A stretch of 9,808 bases of DNA, taken from assembly GCA_964456445.1 (NCBI GenBank), contig CAYWBI010000148.1, positions 1 to 9,808 of the forward strand. Direction: 5' to 3'. Of the stretch, positions 1 through 4,387 are shown in pieces. Every line of letters starts with the position of its first letter. Position 1 is the first letter of the stretch. The DNA is from CAYWBI01 sp964456445 (GTDB lineage: Bacteria > Calditrichota > Calditrichia > Calditrichales > J004). The position numbers and the translations under genes are program-made. The notes below the pieces were generated by a model. That model searched no databases. It was not told the origin of the DNA and saw only the letters and a program-made list of their open reading frames with translations.

Positions 1-410
1 TGCTCAGCGGTGTAAAAACCGTTTCGGTAAGCATGCTGGTATTGCGGATGGCCGGGGGCGGGGAAACTCAATATTTTGTTCCTATGTGTTTTGTAATGTT
101 CGCGCAGGATTTTTAGTGTGGAATATGGCAGGGGGACATAGCGGTCGCAGCCTCCTTTGCCATCTACGATGCGCACGGTCATCCGGTCGGCGTCTATATG
201 CTTGACCTTTACATTGAGCGCCTCTTGTAAACGCAGGCCGCAGGAATAAATCAATCTAAACAACGTTTTATAACGCAGGACATGTACCATGTCCAACAGT
301 TTCTTTACTTCCTGGCGGCTGAGCACTACAGGCAACTTGTTTTTCTTCTTTGTACGGGTTATTTTGAACATGGGCATGGGACGTTCCAGGGTTACTCCGA
401 ATGTTTTGCC
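1..410 (-). pseudogene. Tyrosine recombinase/integrase fragment, N-terminus missing, C-terminus outside window
   Basis: The minus-strand reading frame is open from just after an in-frame TGA at 411-413 down to the window edge, about 136 codons. It reads KLPVVLSRQEVKKLLDMV, then IYSCGLRLQEALNVKVKHID, then VDGKGGCDRYVPLP. This is the start of the catalytic domain of phage-integrase/XerCD-like tyrosine recombinases: the first catalytic Arg lies in CGLRLQEA and the catalytic Lys in DGKGG. The later HxxR, His/Trp and Tyr residues would lie to the left of the window and cannot be checked. The N-terminal SAM-like DNA-binding domain is absent: family-like sequence (KTFGVTLERPMP) begins about 15 bp inside the flank of the IS end at 421, directly after the TGA. 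Possible internal ATGs at 375-377 and 369-371 have no convincing ribosome binding site. I read it as a gene 5'-truncated by the IS or an associated rearrangement. The recombinase assignment is firm; the truncation is inferred. Confidence 0.85.
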
Positions 411-420
411 TCATAGACTT

Positions 421-450
421 TTAGAATAATTGTCCCAATTTAATGCTATG
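421..450 (+). repeat. IS terminal inverted repeat, OrfB side
   Basis: Read on the plus strand this end begins TTAGAATAAT and continues to AATTTAATGCTATG. Compared with the reverse complement of 2061-2090, 23 of 30 positions match: the outer 10 are identical, a 6-base block differs, then 13 of 14 match. It begins about 10 bp beyond the OrfB stop codon (461-463), as expected for an IS3 end. Confidence 0.8.
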
Positions 451-460
451 GTATTTTTGA

Positions 461-1403
461 TTAACTTGCCAATTTCATGTTCTCTGATTTCCGTTCTTCG
501 CTAACCTGTTGCAGCTTTCTTTTCCGGTCATCTGCCAACACTTTTGGATTTCCATAATGCCAAACCACAGGCGACATATAATCGATAGATGAGTGCAGAC
601 GTTCTTTGTTATAATATGCAATCCATTTACCAACTTTTCTCTTGGCCTCTATTATATTCGTGTATTTTTGTAACCCTTCTTGTCTCAATGTACGATGAAA
701 TCGTTCATCCAGACCATTGCTCTGTGGGTGATACGCTCTTATACGTACATCTTTGCCCTGATGAATCTTGATGACTTCACGAAATTCCTTGCCGATAAAT
801 TTAGCGCCATTATCCGCTATAGCCACCGGATTGATTCCCTCCGGAGTTTATCATATGCTACCTGCAATAATAAGCCGGTATTTAAGGCCGTACCTTCTGC
901 ATGAATATCCCAGGCGATAATATAGCGAATGTATGCATCCAGGATACCTTGATAATAATAATTATAACCGTCAATATCCAACACCATCAAATCCGTATGC
1001 CATTTCTGATTCGGCGCCGTGGGCAAGTCCGGCTTTGGGCCAATACGGTATGGTTCGGCCCAGTGATAAAGCAGGCCTTCCTTTTTTAATAAGCGATAAA
1101 CCATTGAAGCGCTGGCATAGGCGATGTCCTGATGCTCCAAATAAAAATCCCAATATACTCTTTCTCCCAGTCCAGTAACCGCAATGGATTCCGACCCTTT
1201 GGCTTTTGATCCGTTAAGCGATTTATAGCATTTCTTTTCTTCCAATTAAAATAGGTGGCTACATTCATATCTACTTGTTTTACCAAACGTGCTACAGACA
1301 TCCCGGTTAACTTTTTTAAGTGCTCTATAAAATCTAGAATATCTTGTTTCTCTTGCTTTGAAAACCGGGGTTTTACTCCGATTCCTGTACTTTTTTTGGC
1401 TCT
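461..1403 (-). pseudogene. IS3-family transposase OrfB, frameshifted and internally deleted
   Basis: Three minus-strand frames together give one DDE transposase of the rve integrase-core type. Frame 1 (about 1403-1155) has a second helix-turn-helix-like part, TGMSVARLVKQVDMNVATYF, to LLDWEKEYI. Frame 2 (about 1150-845) has ASMVYRLLKKEGLLYHW and WHTDLMVLDIDGYNYYY with the first Asp. Frame 3 (about 845-461) has VAIADNGAKF with the second Asp and YHPQSNGLDERFHRTLR with the Glu. All three catalytic acids survive, but never in one frame. The shifts fit single-base losses at GGGATTTTT (plus strand 1143-1151) and at CTCCGG (about 841-847). EHQDIAYASASMVY also seems to lack roughly 15 residues that relatives carry before the VSPSSVYRVL-like motif, which suggests an in-frame deletion; this is inferred from memory of the family. 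An upstream TGA at 1404-1406 closes frame 1. An additional lost base in the A7 run (1391-1397) would explain why OrfA's -1 frame does not join it. Confidence 0.85.
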
Positions 1404-1409
1404 TCAGCC

Positions 1410-1424
1410 AAATCTATGGGTAAT
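1410..1424 (+). repeat. Left 15-bp inverted repeat of nested segment
   Basis: AAATCTATGGGTAAT is a perfect inverted partner of 1710-1724. Pairing stops at the next base on both sides. The first three bases also close a separate hairpin, TTTGGCT-CTTC-AGCCAAA, at 1395-1412. Confidence 0.75.
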
Positions 1425-1524
1425 TTAATTTATTTATTGTCCCATATGATAAAAATTATTATTCTGACTCATTGGGTAAGCTCTGCTGGAGAGCAACTTT
1501 CCTGAAGTCCGACAAGGCTTTATA

Positions 1525-1578
1525 CGCAAGGCCTAAATGGGGCTGCCTTAACGTGGTCCCATTTCCTTCAATCTTGCG
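1525..1578. other. Long stem-loop inside the nested segment
   Basis: CGCAAG (1525-1530) pairs with CTTGCG (1573-1578). Inside it AAATGGGGCTGC (1535-1546) pairs with GTGGTCCCATTT (1553-1564) across a 6-nt loop, CTTAAC; three of these twelve pairs are G-U in plus-strand RNA. An internal loop (4 nt and 8 nt) separates the two helices. The conserved-looking fold and lack of coding potential suggest a structured RNA or a DNA hairpin used by a mobile element. I do not recognise an RNA family. Confidence 0.5.
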
Positions 1579-1590
1579 GTAACGCTGAAG

Positions 1591-1602
1591 TTGGCTCTTC
1601 AG
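1591..1602 (+). repeat. 12-bp direct repeat copy (TTGGCTCTTCAG), partner at 1396-1407
   Basis: TTGGCTCTTCAG occurs at 1396-1407, just outside the left inverted repeat of the nested segment, and again here inside it. Each copy is also part of a small hairpin: TTTGGCT/AGCCAAA at 1395-1412, and CTGAAG/CTTCAG at 1585-1602. It could be a trace of a past recombination or a binding motif; chance is not excluded. Confidence 0.4.
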
Positions 1603-1709
1603 AAAAACTCAAAAAAATGCGTCATACAATTTGATAGTGAAATTTAAAATCAAATAAAGCATTACGAAATCCTTATTAATTAAGGCTCTTAGCTTATGAT
1701 GTAACTATT

Positions 1710-1724
1710 ATTACCCATAGATTT
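1710..1724 (-). repeat. Right 15-bp inverted repeat of nested segment
   Basis: ATTACCCATAGATTT is the exact reverse complement of 1410-1424. Its end overlaps the OrfA stop codon (1723-1725), so OrfA's last codon lies just outside the segment. Confidence 0.75.
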
Positions 1725-2031
1725 ACCAAGAGAACCCTTTTTTTTTAAGCTCTAAATGTTCCTTGGTTAGTTGAATAATCACCGCTTGAAGATGCTCATT
1801 TTCTTTGATGAGCTCTTCTTCTCTTTTGCTGAGCTTTTTTTCCTTCGGGTTCTTAGGTTTTAATCTGTCAATCATAGCCGACTCCGCTAATTTTTTCCAA
1901 CGATAGTAATCTGTTGGATAAATATCATAATGACGACATAAATCCGCAACCCGAACTTTTGGTAAAAGACCTTCTTTTACGATCTTTAATTTCTGCTCCG
2001 CGGTGAAGCGAGATATCTTTCTTCTTGCCAT
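1723..2031 (-). CDS. IS3-family transposase OrfA (helix-turn-helix protein)
   Basis: This is a 102-residue basic protein. Residues about 8-50 form a transposase_8/HTH_Tnp_1-like helix-turn-helix (SRFTAEQKLKIVKEG to DLCRHYDIYPTDYYRWKK). Residues about 65-98 are a heptad-rich Glu/Lys segment (KREEELIKENEHLQAVIIQL), matching the leucine-zipper-like multimerisation region of IS3 OrfA proteins. The ATG follows AAAGG about 8 nt upstream on the minus strand. The 3' end has an A9 run followed by GGG (plus strand 1735-1746), a plausible -1 slippage site for making an OrfAB fusion, as in IS150/IS911-type elements. In this copy the -1 frame runs into a stop inside the following 315-bp segment, so no fusion can be made. 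OrfA alone may still bind the IS ends; it carries no catalytic domain. Confidence 0.85.
   Translation of the reverse strand: MARRKISRFTAEQKLKIVKEGLLPKVRVADLCRHYDIYPTDYYRWKKLAESAMIDRLKPKNPKEKKLSKREEELIKENEHLQAVIIQLTKEHLELKKKGFSW
1738..1746 (-). promoter_or_regulatory. Possible programmed -1 frameshift site at OrfA end
   Basis: Nine consecutive A residues followed by GGG on the minus strand lie five codons before the OrfA stop. Runs of the A-AAA-AAG kind drive -1 translational frameshifting in many IS3-family elements. The -1 frame leaving this run is in the phase expected for OrfB if one base is restored in the later A7 run. No stimulatory structure was identified. Confidence 0.45.
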
Positions 2032-2060
2032 GGCTTTAACCTTTCTTCAGATGGTTAAAT

Positions 2061-2090
2061 CATAGCACTAAATTTCTCGGATTATTCTAA
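2061..2090 (-). repeat. IS terminal inverted repeat, OrfA side
   Basis: Read on the minus strand from 2090 this end begins TTAGAATAAT and continues to AATTTAGTGCTATG, partner of the repeat at 421-450. It lies about 30 bp upstream of the OrfA start codon. Its first bases, TTAGAATAA, also supply the last codons and the TAA stop of the small ORF at 2082-2240. Confidence 0.8.
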
Positions 2091-2240
2091 TTTTGACTGA
2101 ACCAATACATTAAAAACCCCAAATTGCTTTACGCGCGATTCTATTAAGTCACTATGTGCTAAGTTCGCATTTATCAATAATTTTCTTACCTGGGATAAAT
2201 CATCGCTTGAAAGTTCTTTTACTTCTAAACTCAGACGCAT
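2082..2240 (-). pseudogene. Truncated ORF, probably N-terminus of a GNAT-type acetyltransferase
   Basis: A 52-codon minus-strand ORF starts at an ATG (2238-2240) preceded by AGGTG 6 nt upstream. The protein begins MRLSLEVKELSSDDLSQVRK and continues through LLINANLAHSDLIESR. The pattern of a short beta strand, then DDL, a helix ending in LL, then NLAHSDL resembles the first strand and helix of small GNAT N-acetyltransferases (DLPAVLALLEEAGLPTSDL-like). The acetyl-CoA-binding motif is absent because the ORF ends after about one third of such a domain. Its last codons and TAA stop lie within the terminal repeat of the IS (2081-2090), so the gene appears cut by the IS insertion. Its missing 3' part is not found on the other side of the IS, which points to a later deletion or rearrangement. 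The GNAT assignment rests on a short stretch and is tentative. Confidence 0.45.
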
Positions 2241-2300
2241 ACAAAACACCTGGTTATACAATAAAAATTAATCTATGCAAATTGAATAAATTTTAGAAGA

Positions 2301-2333
2301 AAAGAGCCGCCTGATAAGGACGGCTTTTTGGTT
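2301..2333 (-). terminator. Rho-independent terminator, possibly bidirectional
   Basis: AGCCG (2305-2309) and CGGCT (2321-2325) pair, extended by CCT/AGG inside around a GATA loop with one bulged A. On the minus strand the hairpin is followed by CTTTTCTTCT, about 40 nt after the stop of the FG-GAP gene (2369). On the plus strand it is followed by a T5 run. It separates the secreted-protein gene from the broken mobile region. Confidence 0.75.
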
Positions 2334-2368
2334 GCTATGTGTCAATAAACGGATTAATATCTACCGGA

Positions 2369-4021
2369 TTACTTTACTAAAAACATCTTTTTACTATAAC
2401 TATGTCCATCAACAGACAAACGGTAAATATAAGCACCACTGGCAACGCTATTCCCGTTTTGATCCACACCAGTCCATTGATAATGGTAGTTACCCGCTAA
2501 TTGTAAACCATCTTGCAACGTCATAATCTTCTGACCGGCAACATTGTAAATTGCCAAACGCACGCGGCCTTGTTTTGCAAGACTGTAGCTAATACGTGTT
2601 TGTGGATTAAAGGGGTTGGGGTAGTTTTGTTTTAAACTGATTTGTTGTGGAACGCTGGTCTTTTTCCCATCGATGGCGGTTGTTTTATCGAATTCAAGCA
2701 TGAATAATGTGGGCTTATCGAGCGCCAGGCTGGCTGATGAGACCACTAAATCCCCTTTACCGTCATTATCCACATCGCCCGTAAAAAGTTTTACCGGACG
2801 CAGTAGCCCCTGATCGCTTCCGGATGTTACGTCATCGGTGGTATCATCCATGAAAATTGTATATTGTTGAAAATTTGCAGGATCAAGCGGATCATTGCCC
2901 ATATATTCCCAGTCATATACGGCTTCATTGTAATTTCCGGCAAGGTATAGATCCGGATTATTATCACCATCCAGGTCACCGCAACGAATTTGCCGCAGGC
3001 CATCGGGAGAAGCGCCGAGGTAGTGAAAATTGCTAAAAGTAATTTTACTTACGTCGCCGCTATCGGCAATGCCCCATAAAACACCGCCGCTGGTTGTTGC
3101 ATACATTTCGTTATGCTGATCCTTGTCAAAATCAGCCATAACCAGACCCTGATTGGAAAACTCGTCGTTTAGGCTAACATAAAAAGCATTTTGAAGATTA
3201 TATAGGTCTTCTGATTTTGAACCCTCGCCGCCTGGATTGTTTTCATAAACAATCATACGATAATAATCCCAGGCAACCGTCCATACTTCCATTAAATTAT
3301 CCTGATCCATATCCGCCACATAAATGGTGTATCCGCTCCAGCCGGTTGTAACGGAATCGTCCATTTCAACATGCCATGAAGGCAGGGCAAAGCTTTTGTT
3401 CTGTAATTCAAAAATCATCAGATGGCTTTTTCCAGTTTCGCCCCATGGGCCATCCATAACAGAGACAACAACCTCCTGGTTATCATCGCTGTCCAAATTT
3501 GCGGCAACAATTTGCCCGGCTTCGAAAACACCGTTCTTTAATCCTAAATCCCAGGTGGCGGTTGGTGTTACGGGAAAGGCCATGGAATCGGGGTTCCATT
3601 CAAAAATTTGCAAGGCATCCTTACCGGCGGGCGCATCAGCCAATACAATAATTTCCTGGTTGCCATCGCCATCCAAATCCCCTACGGTAACGGATGAGAA
3701 ATTGTCATTTGCCGTATCCAGTTTCGCAAAATGATACCACCACTTTAATTCAATCTGATTGTCAGCGGTAGCCTCATAGTGGTAAACGCCGTTCAAAAAA
3801 GATCCGCTCCAGGAACTGCTGGCAATAAAATCGGACATGCCGTCTTTGTCAAAGTCATAGGGACCTACCATGTTCCAAAGTGAACTGCTGGGGTAAAGGG
3901 CACCCTCGCCCCAGGTAAGATTCTGCCAAACCTTACTGAACTTATTATCAATATTTTGGGCGGATAACAAGGAAATGGATAGAAATAGTAGAACGATGCA
4001 AAATGATGTAACCTTCTTCAT
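2369..4021 (-). CDS. Secreted FG-GAP/VCBS-like repeat protein with C-terminal sorting domain
   Basis: This is a 550-residue exported protein. Residues 1-22 are a signal peptide (MKK, then a hydrophobic core, ending LLSAQ). Seven Asp-rich calcium-loop motifs of the FG-GAP/VCBS type are spread over residues about 55-430: DFDKDGMSDF (56-65), GDLDGDGNQE (114-123), ANLDSDDNQE (174-183), ADMDQDNLME, ADFDKDQHNE, GDLDGDNNPD and GDVDNDGKGD. This number fits a seven-bladed beta-propeller, an inference from the count. Residues 465-550 form a FlgD-Ig-like C-terminal domain starting QNYPNPFNPQTRISYSL and ending KKMFLVK, the type A sorting signal style used for type IX-like secretion in FCB bacteria. The protein is therefore expected outside the cell or anchored at the surface. 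The start is well supported: AGGAGGT lies 5 nt before the ATG. It is transcribed divergently from the TonB-dependent receptor, possibly from a shared control region. Ligand and substrate are unknown; no catalytic domain was recognised. Confidence 0.92.
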   Translation of the reverse strand: MKKVTSFCIVLLFLSISLLSAQNIDNKFSKVWQNLTWGEGALYPSSSLWNMVGPYDFDKDGMSDFIASSSWSGSFLNGVYHYEATADNQIELKWWYHFAKLDTANDNFSSVTVGDLDGDGNQEIIVLADAPAGKDALQIFEWNPDSMAFPVTPTATWDLGLKNGVFEAGQIVAANLDSDDNQEVVVSVMDGPWGETGKSHLMIFELQNKSFALPSWHVEMDDSVTTGWSGYTIYVADMDQDNLMEVWTVAWDYYRMIVYENNPGGEGSKSEDLYNLQNAFYVSLNDEFSNQGLVMADFDKDQHNEMYATTSGGVLWGIADSGDVSKITFSNFHYLGASPDGLRQIRCGDLDGDNNPDLYLAGNYNEAVYDWEYMGNDPLDPANFQQYTIFMDDTTDDVTSGSDQGLLRPVKLFTGDVDNDGKGDLVVSSASLALDKPTLFMLEFDKTTAIDGKKTSVPQQISLKQNYPNPFNPQTRISYSLAKQGRVRLAIYNVAGQKIMTLQDGLQLAGNYHYQWTGVDQNGNSVASGAYIYRLSVDGHSYSKKMFLVK

Positions 4022-4026
4022 GGGCT

Positions 4027-4033
4027 ACCTCCT
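4027..4033 (-). promoter_or_regulatory. Strong Shine-Dalgarno for the FG-GAP gene
   Basis: AGGAGGT on the minus strand ends 5 nt before the ATG at 4019-4021. It settles this start codon and suggests efficient translation, in contrast to the weak site before the divergent receptor gene. Confidence 0.85.
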
Positions 4034-4246
4034 CTTTTGGGTTATTGATTGATTCGTTGTCTGTATCTGATGTATAAACATCATTGAAGCGTTTTGATTG
4101 CCAATAAATCCCGCCGATACCGGTTTGTAGAAAATAACGCATTGGCGGAGTAAAATAAAATCCTGTAGGGTTGCCGGATGAAAACATCTGATTTCATCGA
4201 TATCAGTTTTTTACCATAAAGTCTCCTTCCGGAAATTTCATGTGCA

Positions 4247-4275
4247 ATATTACAGGAAGATGATAAAATTGTCAA
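4247..4275 (-). promoter_or_regulatory. Sigma70-like promoter for the FG-GAP gene
   Basis: On the minus strand a consensus TTGACA (plus strand 4270-4275) is followed by a 17-bp spacer and TAATAT (plus strand 4247-4252). Transcription would start near 4240 and give a leader of about 220 nt before the ATG at 4021. That is long, so a closer promoter or leader-based control is possible. The -35 overlaps the end of the 16-bp palindrome arm at 4272-4287. Confidence 0.6.
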
Positions 4276-4328
4276 GAATAAAATAAAATATAATACAAAA
4301 AATAAAATATAATTTATTTTATTCTTGA
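4272..4328. promoter_or_regulatory. 57-bp A+T-rich palindrome between divergent promoters, putative operator/UP region
   Basis: TCAAGAATAAAATAAA (4272-4287) is matched exactly in reverse complement at 4313-4328. Between and across the arms, the 14-mer AAATAAAATATAAT occurs twice as a direct repeat (4281-4294 and 4300-4313), 19 bp apart, and each copy ends in TATAAT. The block is almost free of G and C apart from the TCAAG ends. It is not a typical terminator (no GC stem, no U tract after it). Its position between outward promoters suggests a regulator site, or A-tract UP elements serving both promoters. Confidence 0.6.
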
Positions 4329-4353
4329 ATCATGCGTCCGGGGCATGTATTTT
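4325..4353 (+). promoter_or_regulatory. Candidate promoter for the TonB receptor operon
   Basis: TTGAAT (4325-4330), a 17-bp spacer and TATTTT (4348-4353) match four of six bases in each hexamer. Transcription would begin near 4360, leaving a leader of about 28 nt. The -35 starts in the outer end of the right palindrome arm, mirroring the leftward promoter. The matches alone are modest; the symmetry and suitable distance add support. Confidence 0.45.
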
Positions 4354-4387
4354 ACATCCAATTCACTGACAGGTAATTTGAAAATTT

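Larger units (their letters stand above)
1410..1724. mobile_element. 315-bp segment with perfect 15-bp terminal inverted repeats, nested in the IS (MITE-like)
   Basis: The plus strand reads AAATCTATGGGTAAT at 1410-1424 and its exact reverse complement at 1710-1724. The intervening 285 bp has no credible ORF on either strand. It holds a long stem-loop (1525-1578), a short hairpin GCTCT-GCTGG-AGAGC near 1481-1495 and an A+T-rich right part. It lies exactly between OrfA and OrfB, where IS3 elements normally have little or no spacer. A small non-autonomous element with terminal repeats is the simplest reading. A TA dinucleotide sits inside each repeat (CTATGGG/CCCATAG), but the flanks show no unambiguous target duplication. 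An inversion or other rearrangement that made the inverted repeat is an alternative. Confidence 0.45.
421..2090 (-). mobile_element. Degenerate IS3-family insertion sequence (OrfA plus broken OrfB)
   Basis: The element is bounded by imperfect terminal inverted repeats (421-450 and 2061-2090) that share TTAGAATAAT at the very ends and AATTTA-x-TGCTATG further in. It encodes, on the minus strand, a helix-turn-helix OrfA (1723-2031) and a DDE-type OrfB (461-1403), which is the IS3 layout. Its length, about 1670 bp, exceeds a typical 1.2-1.5 kb IS3 element because a 315-bp non-coding segment lies between the two ORFs. OrfB carries frameshifts, so the copy should be immobile unless helped in trans. 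No clean target duplication was found. The exact outer base is uncertain by a few nucleotides. The subgroup within IS3 is not assigned. Confidence 0.85.
4022..4387. other. Divergent intergenic region
   Basis: This 366-bp stretch has no credible gene. From left to right it holds the FG-GAP Shine-Dalgarno (4027-4033), a weak GCCAAT/ATTGGC inverted repeat (4100-4105 and 4141-4146), a GATGAAA-N8-TTTCATC hairpin (4177-4198), TTCCGGAA (4227-4234), the leftward promoter, the A+T-rich palindrome and the rightward promoter candidate. Short ORFs here lack ribosome binding sites and protein-like composition. Confidence 0.6.

Noticed and set aside
1425..1709. Integron attC site or group II intron domain V in the nested segment
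   Set aside because: The stem-loop lacks the paired RYYYAAC/GTTRRRY core sites expected of attC, and no intron domain V signature or reverse transcriptase is present.
416..2098. GACT at 416-419 and 2095-2098 as a target-site duplication of the IS
   Set aside because: The distances from GACT to the matching terminal bases differ (1 bp on one side, 4 bp on the other), and the two flanks belong to unrelated genes, so a simple duplication is not supported. A 4-bp match is easily chance.
2253..2280. TTGCAT-N16-TATAAC as a promoter for the small GNAT-like ORF
   Set aside because: The predicted start of transcription would fall at or after the AGGTG ribosome binding site, leaving an almost leaderless message. 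The motif match is modest in a very A+T-rich stretch.
3324..3734. 136-codon plus-strand ORF
   Set aside because: It lies antisense inside the well-supported FG-GAP gene, has no ribosome binding site and shows Ser/Pro-rich shadow composition.
3948..4275. Minus-strand ORFs of 64 and 79 codons in the divergent intergenic region
   Set aside because: They overlap the strong Shine-Dalgarno and the start of the FG-GAP gene or the promoter elements, lack their own ribosome binding sites and do not look protein-like.
4289..4313. The two TATAAT hexamers (4289-4294, 4308-4313) as -10 elements of rightward promoters
   Set aside because: TTGTCA at 4269-4274 is only 14 bp from the first hexamer, and the second has no -35 at a usable distance. 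They arise from the A+T-rich direct repeat and are more likely part of a binding or UP region.
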